Assembly (NCBI GenBank): GCA_031285625.1
Contig: JAITVV010000007.1
Coordinates: 124,001-188,000 of the forward strand
Reading direction: 5' to 3'
DNA length: 64,000 nucleotides
From: Prevotella sp.
Lineage (GTDB): Bacteria > Bacteroidota > Bacteroidia > Bacteroidales > Dysgonomonadaceae
The position numbers and the translations under genes were made by a program. The notes beneath the pieces are model-generated. The model was not told where the DNA came from and searched no databases. It was given only the letters and a program-made list of their open reading frames with translations. This document shows positions 9,841 to 18,189 of the stretch, in pieces; position 1 is the first letter of the stretch; the number at the start of each line of letters is the position of its first letter.

Positions 9841-11055
9841 TTACATTTTGTATCCTTTTAAGCCATAGAATAAGACGAAAAGGAAACAAACCAGAGGGAT
9901 AGTGAAGCCCAAAGCCATATTTTGCTCACCCAAAAGCCCCATAATCATCGGAGTAAATGCACCACCTGCAACTGCCATTGTAAGGTAAGACGCAGCTTTC
10001 TTAGTATGTTCACCCATATTGGCAAGTCCCAGGGCATAAATAGTAGGGAACATGATAGACATAAAGAAAAAGCTTATATACAATGCATAGAGGGATACTT
10101 TACCCAATTCGAGGATAACAAGAGCCATAGATATGGCACAAACCAATGCATATAGTGTTAATAATTTGTTCGGTTTAAACCTTCCCATAAAGAAACTACC
10201 CGATAAACGGCCTATCATGAATAATAACATACCGCCGAATGCCAGAAACTGGGAAGCTTTTACAGGAGTTATAGTTGAATCCAGTTCTGTTACATAATTG
10301 ATAAAGAAACCAAAGACTCCTGACTGGGCACCCATATATGCAAACTGGGCAATGACTGCAAGTACAAAATGCTTATGTGACCACATCGACTTGGTTTTAG
10401 TTAAAGGCAATGTGCCGGCTTCAGGAGTATCATCATTGGTTTCTACAATATTGGGCAATTTTATAAAAAAGAAAAATACAGTAATAATCAATATACAGAT
10501 ACCTATAAGAATGTATGGCTTGGTTAGAGCCATTGTATCATCGGCAGAAGCTCCCAATATTAATTGCCCCCCTATAAACGGCCCTAAAACCCACCCCAAA
10601 CCATTAAGTGATTGTGATAAATTGAGGCGTTGCGCTGCACTTTCTTTCGGACCTAAAACTGTTGAATACGGATTGGCTGCCGTTTCGAGTATGCAAAGTC
10701 CGCATGCTACCACAAAAAGAGCTACAAGAAAAGGGTTAGCCGAGTGAAGAAAGGCTGCAGGAATAAAACTAAATGCACCGACTGCATATAGCAGCAGCCC
10801 GAATATTATCCCTTTCTGATAACCGTACCTTTTCATAAACAAACCTGCCGGGACACTCATCAGGGCATATGCAATATAAGTAGAAAACTGCACAAGCCCC
10901 GATTGAGCTTTGGACATCGTAAAAGCTACCTGAAAATGCTTATTTAAAACATCTAAAAGGCCATGGGCCAAACCCCACATAAGGAATAAACTACTTACCA
11001 AAATGAAAGGTATAAGATAACTTTTACCTGCTGGAGAAGAGAAAATGTTTTTCAT
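9841..11055 (-). CDS. fucP: FucP-type sugar:proton symporter (MFS)
   Basis: 404 aa with about 12 hydrophobic segments. It belongs to the fucose/glucose/galactose permease family of the major facilitator superfamily. WGLAHGLLDVLNKHFQ holds the conserved Asp of the first helix, and LCILETAANPYSTVLGP holds the conserved Glu of the ETAANPY motif; both are needed for proton-coupled sugar transport in E. coli FucP. It is the first structural gene after the LacI gene, and a palindrome at 11077-11094 lies just upstream. A 188-bp gap separates it from the GH116 gene downstream. Partnership with fucI supports L-fucose or a related sugar, but members also carry glucose, galactose or D-arabinose. Confidence 0.85.
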   Translation of the reverse strand: MKNIFSSPAGKSYLIPFILVSSLFLMWGLAHGLLDVLNKHFQVAFTMSKAQSGLVQFSTYIAYALMSVPAGLFMKRYGYQKGIIFGLLLYAVGAFSFIPAAFLHSANPFLVALFVVACGLCILETAANPYSTVLGPKESAAQRLNLSQSLNGLGWVLGPFIGGQLILGASADDTMALTKPYILIGICILIITVFFFFIKLPNIVETNDDTPEAGTLPLTKTKSMWSHKHFVLAVIAQFAYMGAQSGVFGFFINYVTELDSTITPVKASQFLAFGGMLLFMIGRLSGSFFMGRFKPNKLLTLYALVCAISMALVILELGKVSLYALYISFFFMSIMFPTIYALGLANMGEHTKKAASYLTMAVAGGAFTPMIMGLLGEQNMALGFTIPLVCFLFVLFYGLKGYKM

Positions 11056-11076
11056 AGTATAGTATATTAGTCAAAT

Positions 11077-11094
11077 AAGTTAAACGATTAACTT
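11077..11094. promoter_or_regulatory. Operator-like palindrome upstream of fucP
   Basis: AAGTTAAACGATTAACTT has perfect 7-bp arms around ACGA and lies 22 bp before the fucP start. A CG-centred palindrome beside a LacI-family gene is typical of LacI-family operators. A related sequence precedes lacI itself. Regulation is inferred. Confidence 0.55.
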
Positions 11095-11110
11095 AATTTA
11101 GTAAAAAAAT

Positions 11111-12130
11111 TCACGAACTACCATCATGCAAAACAGCCTGAAGTTTAAGAGATTGAGTCTCTTTCTGACCTCTTTTTTTAGATGACATTTCTGTAATCAA
11201 GATTTCCACAGCTCTTTTTCCGATCTCTGCTATTGGTTGCAAAACATAAGGAATAGGGATAGACATCAGATCGAAAGCATCATTTTTGTCAAAACACACG
11301 ACCTGTACATCAGTCGATATATCTATACCTTTTCGCATAATACTCTTTAGGGCATACATTGAGATACTATTAGTAGCGAAAAAGATACCATCGACACTGC
11401 TTCCGTTATCAAATAATTCGTTAATGGCATTATCTATATCTGAACGAATATGAGAATAACGTATTTCTTTTATACATATATTATCAGCCATACCGGCATA
11501 AGCCATTGCATCAACATAACCGCTTCTGCGTTCCAGAATATGTGGAAGGTTATTTTGATAAATCAACAATGCTATTTTTTTACACTTTTTGTCTAACAAT
11601 AGCTTTGTAGCTTCCAATGAGGCTTTATAATTATCAATACCAACATAACTTGTTTCGATAAAAGGAAAATACCGGTCTAGTAAGACTAAAGGAAAATTAT
11701 CTTTAACCAGTCCGAGAATATGATCTTCACTATGCTCAGTAGGAACGATCAGGAACCCGTCGACCTGCCTGTTGCGAAACATATTAATCATAGTACCCAT
11801 TTTATCTACACTTTCATTTGTATTGGTAATAATTACCGTATAACCATATTTTTCGGCCTCTTCCTGTATATAAAAAGCCAATGTACTAAAGAACAAGTTG
11901 GATATATCAGCCACGATCAGGCCTATTGTTTGAGAAGATCCAACTCTAAGACTTCTGGCCAGACTATTGGGCTGATAATTCATTTCCTTTGCTGTAAGTA
12001 TTATTTTCTCTGCCAAAGCTTTACTTACACGGCCCTCCTTTTGCTTTCCACTGAGTACTAAAGATACCGTTGCATTAGAAACACCTAATTTTTCAGCTAT
12101 ATTCTTTATCGAAGTCCTTTTGATTTGCAT
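11111..12130 (-). CDS. LacI-family transcriptional regulator
   Basis: 339 aa from the start at 12130 (MQIKRTSIKNIAEKLG). That start puts the helix-turn-helix (SIKNIAEKLGVSNATVSLVL, hinge near NYQPNSLARSLR) at the N-terminus as in all LacI proteins; the frame stays open to 12208. The rest is a periplasmic-binding-protein-like sugar-sensing domain (TIGLIVADISNLFFSTL, VDGFLIVPT). It lies directly upstream of fucP on the same strand. Likely role: local control of the glycosidase/fucI/fucP genes, relieved by a sugar. An operator-like site 93 bp before its start suggests autoregulation. Confidence 0.9.
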   Translation of the reverse strand: MQIKRTSIKNIAEKLGVSNATVSLVLSGKQKEGRVSKALAEKIILTAKEMNYQPNSLARSLRVGSSQTIGLIVADISNLFFSTLAFYIQEEAEKYGYTVIITNTNESVDKMGTMINMFRNRQVDGFLIVPTEHSEDHILGLVKDNFPLVLLDRYFPFIETSYVGIDNYKASLEATKLLLDKKCKKIALLIYQNNLPHILERRSGYVDAMAYAGMADNICIKEIRYSHIRSDIDNAINELFDNGSSVDGIFFATNSISMYALKSIMRKGIDISTDVQVVCFDKNDAFDLMSIPIPYVLQPIAEIGKRAVEILITEMSSKKRGQKETQSLKLQAVLHDGSS

Positions 12131-12477
12131 ATCATATTTAGGTAAAATTGAATTCTTTATATTTTGCTTAATCGATTCAGCAATAAATACAAAAAAAATA
12201 TTTGTCACAAAGCAAACATAATGCTAAAACGTTTAACTAGCAAAAAAATAAATATGTTTTTTAACATAAACATGGATAACTGATTGCAGAAAACTTATAA
12301 GTAACTGTAAATAAGCAACAAGAATTAGTAATAGAATCTATATGGTTTACTATTCATTTTGCCTTGATGCAAATCATTGAAAATTCGCGTCGTACTTCAA
12401 CAAGTGCCGTTAACATCCTTTTGGGGGTTTAGCCAATAGGATGCTAAGCAATCGCACAGTAGAATTGATAATACTAT
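12131..12477. other. Intergenic region between rhlE and the LacI gene
   Basis: 347 bp without a supported gene. Apart from the operator-like site at 12223-12241 I see only AT-rich sequence. Confidence 0.5.
12223..12241. promoter_or_regulatory. Operator-like site upstream of the LacI gene
   Basis: GCTAAAACGTTTAACTAGC has the palindromic core AAACGTTT and GCTA/TAGC ends. Its reverse strand reads AGTTAAACGTTTTAGC, matching AGTTAAACGATTAACT before fucP in its left half and centre. This suggests one regulator binds both sites. Confidence 0.5.
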
Positions 12478-13596
12478 TCAGCTTGTAAGAACAGGCAATG
12501 TTTTTCCTGTAAGTTTTTGGATATCTTTAAGTAAAGGACGTTCATCCTGTGCACAGAAAGTAAGTGCTGTACCGGCATTTCCGGCTCTACCAGTACGCCC
12601 GATGCGATGTACATATGTTTCGGCAACATCAGGTAAATCGTAATTTACAACCAGTTCCAACTGATCTATATCAATTCCCCTGGCAGCAATATCAGTTGCA
12701 ATAAGTACACGGGTCTTGTGAGATTTGAAATTTGTGAGTGCCCGTTGTCGTGCATTTTGTGACTTATTTCCATGTATCGCTTCACTGCCTATTCCTGCTT
12801 TGCAAAGAATACGCGCGATTTTATCAGCACCATGTTTAGTCCGTGAAAAAACCAACGCCGACTTTTTCTTATCTTTTTTCAGCAGATCTATCAGTAAATC
12901 TTTCTTTTCCGGTTTTTCAACATAATAAAGATATTGTTGTATGGTATCGACTACCGACGAAACCGGAGATACCTCTACTCTTGCCGGATTGCGCAAAATA
13001 GAACGCGAAAGTGCAGCTATAGTTGATGGCATAGTTGCAGAAAAGAGCAATGTTTGCTTTTCGCGGGGTAGCTTTGGCAACAAACGTTTTATATCGTGGA
13101 TAAAACCCATATCGAGCATGCGGTCGGCCTCATCAAGTACAAAATGGCGAATCGAATTCAGATTTATAAAACCCTGATTCATCAAGTCGAGCAATCGTCC
13201 AGGTGTGGCAACTAATATATCAATCCCTTTCTTTAGCTCATTGGTTTGTGCATTCTGCTTCACACCACCATAGATAACACAATGGCGCAGTCCTGTATAT
13301 TTAGTATAATCGTTGAGACATTCATTGATCTGGATTGCCAACTCTCTTGTCGGCGTCAATATCAATGCCTTTATTTCCCTGTTCTTGCCACTTACTTTAT
13401 TCAGATATAGTTGTTGTATGATTGGGAGCGAAAAAGCAGCTGTTTTACCAGTTCCTGTTTGTGCTAACCCTAGCATATCGCGATTATTCAGAACTACAGG
13501 AATAGCATCTTCCTGTATAGGTGTCGGATTTATATATCCTTTTTCTTCCAGAGCTCTTAAAATTGGCTCTATAATATTTAATTCTTTAAATGTCAT
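12478..13596 (-). CDS. rhlE: DEAD-box ATP-dependent RNA helicase, RhlE type
   Basis: 372 aa, a minimal two-RecA-domain helicase with almost no C-terminal tail. Motifs in order: Q motif (PTPIQEDAIP), motif I AQTGTGKTAAF, Ia PTRELAIQ, GG near HCVIYGGVKQ, motif II DEAD, motif III SAT, IV ALVFSRTK, V ATDIAARGIDI, VI HRIGRTGRAG. It unwinds structured RNA, usually in ribosome assembly or cold adaptation. The gene stands alone. A possible -7 box (CAAAGATA, 13802-13809, reading TATCTTTG on the minus strand) would give a leader of about 200 nt, long enough for autoregulatory structure as in other cold-induced helicase mRNAs; this is inference. Confidence 0.93.
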   Translation of the reverse strand: MTFKELNIIEPILRALEEKGYINPTPIQEDAIPVVLNNRDMLGLAQTGTGKTAAFSLPIIQQLYLNKVSGKNREIKALILTPTRELAIQINECLNDYTKYTGLRHCVIYGGVKQNAQTNELKKGIDILVATPGRLLDLMNQGFINLNSIRHFVLDEADRMLDMGFIHDIKRLLPKLPREKQTLLFSATMPSTIAALSRSILRNPARVEVSPVSSVVDTIQQYLYYVEKPEKKDLLIDLLKKDKKKSALVFSRTKHGADKIARILCKAGIGSEAIHGNKSQNARQRALTNFKSHKTRVLIATDIAARGIDIDQLELVVNYDLPDVAETYVHRIGRTGRAGNAGTALTFCAQDERPLLKDIQKLTGKTLPVLTS

Positions 13597-13920
13597 GTAA
13601 TAATCAACAGATTACTTCGTCAGTAATCCCTTTAGTTTATGAATGTTACGAATTATAGACTCAACAAGGAGCCTTATAATTCTAATAATTGAAACAATGG
13701 AGCTAAGGAAGGTCGTTTTCAACGATGAGAAGACTTAATACTTAAGCATTAAGAGCATTGCACTGAAGATAAAGAACAAAATGAACTCTTTGTTTATCTG
13801 GCAAAGATAGGTATAAAATACGAAACGGTCATTGTTTCAGTTAATTATTCGCCATAATGTATTAAGATTAGATAATAAAATTGTCTTATTATAAAAGAGA
13901 TCTTTAAGTATTGAAAAGAA

Positions 13921-13970
13921 AAAAGTAACAAATAAAAACAGGTAAAAATGTGTCACCTTTGTCACCTTTT
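13921..13970 (+). repeat. Tandem-GTCAC element, copy 1 (upstream of nikR)
   Basis: It begins AAAAGTAACA and ends TGTCACCTTTGTCACCTTTT, with GTCAC at 13952 and 13961, a 9-bp period. Two related copies lie upstream of the hydrogenase operon (minus strand) and hypB. All three are oriented with the downstream gene. Function unknown; candidate regulator-binding site or part of a dispersed repeat. Confidence 0.65.
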
Positions 13971-13998
13971 CGTTTTTCGAATTACGTATAAACTATGT

Positions 13999-14078
13999 TG
14001 TCATGCTGACGACAGGAAGCATCCCGAGCCATTTATCAAGGAAAAAAGAAAAGAGATCCTTCGTTCCTCAGGATGATA
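13999..14078 (+). repeat. Dispersed hairpin repeat, copy 1
   Basis: About 80 bp running from TGTCATGCTGACGACAGG to TTCGTTCCTCAGGATGATA; the ends are inverted repeats of each other. It shares an internal CATTTATCAAGGAAAAAAG block with the copies at 41192-41277 (inverted) and 47696-47775. Non-coding. Confidence 0.75.
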
Positions 14079-14235
14079 ACTATGAAGTAAATTACTTTAT
14101 CAAAGATGAAATATCTTGTATACTTTGTCACCTTTTTGAATTTATTTAATAAAAGCTTAAAGAAAATAAGAAAAATATATGTTAATTAATTTACTTTTTT
14201 TACATTTGAACACGATTCCATAAAAAAGTAACACT

Positions 14236-14652
14236 ATGGCAGTATCCAGATTTGGTGTATCACTAGAGAATGACTTACTTGAGGCATTGGATAGCTATGT
14301 ATTGGAGAATAATTTTCCAAACCGCTCACAGGCCATAAGACAACTTATAGAGCGGAACATAGTAGAGAAAAAATGGCAATGCAATAATATTGTTGCCGGA
14401 GCTATTATTCTGGTATATGACCACCACAAGCGGGATCTGATAAATAAGCTCACAAGCATACAGCATGATTATTATAAGGAGATACTTGCCGTACAACACT
14501 TTCATATTTCTGAATCCGTCTGCCTGGACATTATTGCTATCAAAGGACAATCTCATCGTCTTACAGAATTATCGGATAAGCTAATTGCTCAGAAAGGAGT
14601 ACGACATGGAAAACTGGTAATGACTAAAACAGACGACCAATATAAAGACTAA
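14236..14652 (+). CDS. nikR: NikR nickel-responsive transcriptional regulator
   Basis: 138 aa, the normal NikR length. The ribbon-helix-helix DNA-binding domain occupies residues 1-50 (RFGVSLENDLLEALDSYV, then FPNRSQAIRQLIER), followed by the ACT-like nickel-binding domain. All four high-affinity Ni(II) ligands of E. coli NikR (H76, H87, H89, C95) are present one residue later: H77 in QHDYY, H88 and H90 in QHFH, C96 in ESVCLD. The C-terminal GVRHGKL block is also conserved. NikR normally represses nickel uptake genes when nickel is sufficient. It sits 53 bp before a TonB-dependent receptor, its likely target, and probably matches nickel supply to the [NiFe] hydrogenase encoded about 22 kb away. 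Confidence 0.95.
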   Translation: MAVSRFGVSLENDLLEALDSYVLENNFPNRSQAIRQLIERNIVEKKWQCNNIVAGAIILVYDHHKRDLINKLTSIQHDYYKEILAVQHFHISESVCLDIIAIKGQSHRLTELSDKLIAQKGVRHGKLVMTKTDDQYKD

Positions 14653-14705
14653 TTTTTTTAATCAGATAGTAACACGATTTCATTCAATAATAACACCTTT
14701 TATTT

Positions 14706-16595
14706 ATGTATAGAAAGCTATTACTTCTTATCTTCATCGGATTAACATATACTCTAACCGGGTATGCCCAAAAAGACACTATCAACCTGAATGATGTGGT
14801 GGTAACCGGTACACGGGCACAAATAAACCGCAACAATGTACCTATGACTATTTCTGTAGTTGACAGAGCCGAAATAGAAGAAAGTAGCGAATCGGCACTC
14901 TTACCGGTCTTATCAGAACGGATTCCGGGAATGTTTGTCACCGAGCGTGGCATAACAGGCTTTGGAGTATCCTCGGGTGGGTCGGGAGGAATCACTATGC
15001 GCGGAATAGGCGGATCACCGACAACGGAGGTTCTAATACTTATCGATGGACATCCTCAATATATGGGATTGATGGGACATCATCTTCCGGACGCATATGT
15101 AGCTTCCGATGTAGAAAAGGTTGAAGTAGTAAGAGGCCCGGCATCAATATTATATGGAAGTAACGCTATGGGAGGTGCCATTAATATAATCACCCGAAAG
15201 CAGAATAAGGATGGGTGGAGTGCAAACGGACGGCTAATGTATGGTTCGCACAACACCCAGAAATATATGGCAAATGCAGGAATAAAGAAAGGGAAATATG
15301 ATGGCTTTGTATCAATAAATCATGACAGAACAGACGGACACCGTAAAAATTCTGACTTTCACATTACAAATGCATATGCAAGATCGGGATACAATATTTC
15401 TAATAATATAAGAGTATGGGGAGATGTGAGTGTTGCCGCTTATAAAGCACAAAATCCGGGAACGGAAGATGCACCAATGCTTGATAATATTGCTGATATC
15501 GTTCGTGGTGTTGCATCTTCTACACTGGAGAATAATTACGAAAATACAGATGGAGCGCTGAAGCTATTTTACAACTTTGGGAATCATAAAATCAATGACG
15601 GATATGCAACAGGGAAAGATCCTAAGAATTACCGCTTCCGTTCAAATGATAACAATTTCGGGGCTATGCTATATCAGAATTTCAGAGCTTTCCAGGGGAA
15701 TATAATCACTGCCGGAGTAGACTTTAAAAGTTTTGGCGGGCATGCATGGAACAGATATGAGGATGGTACTCCTGATGCAAATATTGTAGATACTACAGTA
15801 TATGAAATAGCGACATATGTTATCATGCAACAAACCTTGTTTGAAAAACTAACCCTGAATGGCGGGGTACGGCTAGAATATAACAGAGAATCCGGTAACG
15901 AATGGATACCCCAGATCGGTTTTGCATATCGTCCTTGGGAAAGTACTGTGATCAAAGGCTCGGTAGCAAAAGGTTTCCGCAGTCCTACAATCAGGGAATT
16001 ATTTATGTGGGGAGCAGCCAATCCTGACCTGAAACCCGAACGAATGGTGAATTATGAAATATCTGTAGGACAGAAGTTCCTAAATGGGCGCTTATATGCT
16101 GAGCTTACCGGCTTTATTGCTGATGGAAGTAACCTGATAAAAACAGAGCCTATAAAAAATGATGATGGAACAACCAAAATGGTGAACATGAATACAGGAG
16201 ATTTTCTAAACCGTGGTATTGAATTCAGCATAAAATGGAATGCTATAAGGAATCTGCATTTACATGCCAATTATTCGTTTCTGGATATGGATAAGCCTGT
16301 TATATATGCACCTAAGCAACAAATATTTGTCTCAGCCAGCTATCGCCTGCAAAAATGGAACATAAGTGCAAGCTATCAATATATAGATGAGATGTACTCT
16401 GTAACCGGAGACAATGCTGTAAAAGAAAACTATGGCTTAGTAAATGCTAAAGTATCATTCCGTCCGACAAAGCAACTTGAGCTGTTTGCTAAGGGAGAGA
16501 ATCTTACTGATAAGAAATATGAGATCATGCGTGGATATCCTATGCCAGGAACAACCATATTGGGAGGTGTAAATATATCTTTGGGCAATATATAA
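14706..16595 (+). CDS. TonB-dependent outer membrane receptor, probably for nickel complexes
   Basis: 629 aa. Signal peptide ends near TLTGYAQ; the TonB box region is INLNDVVVTGTR. The plug domain shows SERIPGMFVTERG, GGITMRGIGGSPTTEVLILI and VEVVRGPASILYGSNAMGGA. A 22-strand-type barrel follows, ending at GTTILGGVNISLGNI with an aromatic-poor but typical terminal strand. Size and plug resemble BtuB/siderophore receptors rather than SusC. Being in an apparent operon with nikR, it most likely imports a nickel chelate, as described for NikR-controlled TonB receptors in Helicobacter. No inner-membrane nickel permease is in the window. Cobalt, haem or siderophore transport cannot be excluded. Confidence 0.82.
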   Translation: MYRKLLLLIFIGLTYTLTGYAQKDTINLNDVVVTGTRAQINRNNVPMTISVVDRAEIEESSESALLPVLSERIPGMFVTERGITGFGVSSGGSGGITMRGIGGSPTTEVLILIDGHPQYMGLMGHHLPDAYVASDVEKVEVVRGPASILYGSNAMGGAINIITRKQNKDGWSANGRLMYGSHNTQKYMANAGIKKGKYDGFVSINHDRTDGHRKNSDFHITNAYARSGYNISNNIRVWGDVSVAAYKAQNPGTEDAPMLDNIADIVRGVASSTLENNYENTDGALKLFYNFGNHKINDGYATGKDPKNYRFRSNDNNFGAMLYQNFRAFQGNIITAGVDFKSFGGHAWNRYEDGTPDANIVDTTVYEIATYVIMQQTLFEKLTLNGGVRLEYNRESGNEWIPQIGFAYRPWESTVIKGSVAKGFRSPTIRELFMWGAANPDLKPERMVNYEISVGQKFLNGRLYAELTGFIADGSNLIKTEPIKNDDGTTKMVNMNTGDFLNRGIEFSIKWNAIRNLHLHANYSFLDMDKPVIYAPKQQIFVSASYRLQKWNISASYQYIDEMYSVTGDNAVKENYGLVNAKVSFRPTKQLELFAKGENLTDKKYEIMRGYPMPGTTILGGVNISLGNI

Positions 16596-16613
16596 TAGAA
16601 ATAGGTATTAGTT

Positions 16614-17183
16614 TCATTTATTCCGAAACCACTTCTTTTTCAGAAAAGGGCACGCTGTTGAATCGCGTTTTGACTTCAATGGATAAAAGTCAGCCTTTTT
16701 ACTACATGGATTCTCTTTAAAAGAAGGATAGTTCTCCATATAACCAAGGTTTGTATATTCTGGTTGAATATAATCACTGATATTTACAATATTCCCGTCT
16801 GGTAATATCTTATAATCCCGAAAAATAACACACTTATTCCCTTCTTCGCGGATTACCTGCGTTTTTATCAAATCGCCCTCTACTTTGTATGTTCCCCAAA
16901 GAGGATACTTACAAATATCGGATTGTCCTCCATTTTCAAAGCAATCGACAAGTTCAGGTAAGATCTCGCTAGTAGTAGCTATTGTAAATAAACCGTTAGT
17001 GTAAAACATATACATAGAATAGAATGTAGTATCGCATTTGTACTGTGAAACATAGTATCCATTTATATCAATTAATTTATCTAATCCTGTATCCTTATTT
17101 TCGTGGCGGTATGTAAAGTTTTTAGGACCTCCACAATTATAGAATAGCAATGCTAAAAATATAGCTAAATATATCTTCCTCAT
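16614..17183 (-). CDS. Hypothetical lipoprotein, partner of the 17185-18018 product
   Basis: 189 aa from the start at 17183, which opens a lipoprotein signal (MRKIYLAIFLALLFYNCGG, lipobox FYNC) and lies 1 bp after the upstream stop; the frame stays open to 17300 but would overlap that gene. The mature part includes INGYYVSQYKCDTTFYSMYM and YPLWGTYKVEGDLIKTQVI, a small beta-rich, lipocalin-like pattern. I do not recognise a family with confidence. Tight coupling to the upstream secreted protein suggests the two act together, possibly as effector and protective lipoprotein. Confidence 0.65.
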   Translation of the reverse strand: MRKIYLAIFLALLFYNCGGPKNFTYRHENKDTGLDKLIDINGYYVSQYKCDTTFYSMYMFYTNGLFTIATTSEILPELVDCFENGGQSDICKYPLWGTYKVEGDLIKTQVIREEGNKCVIFRDYKILPDGNIVNISDYIQPEYTNLGYMENYPSFKENPCSKKADFYPLKSKRDSTACPFLKKKWFRNK

Positions 17184-17184
17184 T

Positions 17185-18018
17185 TTAATATAGAGTATAT
17201 GGCTTGTCCACACCAATTTGCAGAAATTGATTTTTGTAATCACCCGATCTAAAATCCGGAGTATTAAACAGACTCCTGTGCCACCCATTTTGACCGGCAA
17301 CCCCTCCTACCCGGTTATTTATACCATAACGCAAGATCATACCATTGGTTGCATATCCTACATATACTGGGCTTGAGATTTGTTTTCCATCGCAATAAAC
17401 ACCTTTACTATTATTTAATGAAGCATCAGTAACTCCGTTAATATCTGTAGTATATACATTAGTACCTATCATAAATCCTTTGAAACGTACTTCCAATGCT
17501 GCAGTACGGTAACGGTCATATACTTTAAATCCGGTAAAAGGATAGGCTAGTATATCATCCTCAAAATTAATTCTAAAGTCATTCAGATGAAGGCTAACAA
17601 TACCTGATACCTGCTTATCACCCTGATAATATTTATTTACATAATATGATCCTCCATATTTGCCATCATCAAATTCTACCCCGGCAAACGATGTTCCCAA
17701 ACCAAATTTCTGATAAGCCTTATAAGCATCCATGCCTGTAAGAAGAGTCCAGTTGTCAATGGTTTGTGAAAGAGTAATACCTGCCCCCACGCGAAAACCG
17801 TTACGATCAGAAGCACCGGTAGTAAATAGTGCTACAAGTGAAATTGATACCCGAAAACCGTTATTTTTTTCTAGCCCGAATGTCAAAGTAGTAAGGTAGT
17901 CGTTATCGTAACGGAATTTATATTGTGAGTATGATTGTTGTGAGTATGATAAGAATAAAAACAAAATGATACATATAATATTATACTTATGGTTCTTTAT
18001 CCTTTTTTGTAATTTCAT
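17185..18018 (-). CDS. Secreted beta-rich protein with a type 23 polymorphic-toxin-like C-terminus
   Basis: 277 aa with a signal peptide (NIICIILFLFLSYSQQSYSQ). The N-terminal half looks like short outer-membrane-type beta strands (FRVGAGITLSQTIDNWTLLT). The C-terminal half contains PFTGFKVYDRYRTAALEVRF, then TNVYTT and a final WHRSLFNTPDFRSGDY block. This recalls Bacteroidota proteins annotated as polymorphic toxin type 23 (Ntox23), a resemblance from memory only. It is followed at 1 bp by a lipoprotein gene. Alternatives are an outer membrane or surface structural protein. No secretion-adaptor or Rhs repeat is attached. Confidence 0.6.
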   Translation of the reverse strand: MKLQKRIKNHKYNIICIILFLFLSYSQQSYSQYKFRYDNDYLTTLTFGLEKNNGFRVSISLVALFTTGASDRNGFRVGAGITLSQTIDNWTLLTGMDAYKAYQKFGLGTSFAGVEFDDGKYGGSYYVNKYYQGDKQVSGIVSLHLNDFRINFEDDILAYPFTGFKVYDRYRTAALEVRFKGFMIGTNVYTTDINGVTDASLNNSKGVYCDGKQISSPVYVGYATNGMILRYGINNRVGGVAGQNGWHRSLFNTPDFRSGDYKNQFLQIGVDKPYTLY

Positions 18019-18189
18019 TCCTGTTTGCTCATGCAGATTTTCTCCAAAAGTATTAAACTATTTCGGTTTTTTATCTTATAGAAAGAATTTTCGTTATTTA
18101 TTATGGATTTTAGATCTTATATAACTCTAAGTATAAAGCATAATTGATATATTTACATACTAAAACTATTTACTAAACAATACAAAACT

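Larger units (their letters stand above)
13597..14235. other. Intergenic region between rhlE and nikR
   Basis: 639 bp with no gene seen. The left part is the probable long rhlE leader. The right part contains the tandem-GTCAC element, the hairpin repeat, a partial GTCAC unit (CTTTGTCACCTTTTTG, 14124-14139) and TACATTTG (14201-14208), a candidate -7 box for nikR that has no clear -33 partner. Confidence 0.6.

Noticed and set aside
10298-10747. 149-codon plus-strand ORF opposite fucP
   Set aside because: Antisense to membrane helices of an intact permease gene.
14201-14235. E. coli-type NikR operator (GTATGA-N16-TCATAC) at nikR
   Set aside because: No such palindrome is present near nikR or the receptor gene; Bacteroidota NikR sites may differ.
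17184-17300. Longer start of the 16614 gene overlapping its upstream neighbour
   Set aside because: The internal start at 17183 opens a clear lipoprotein signal and the longer form would overlap the preceding gene by 116 bp.
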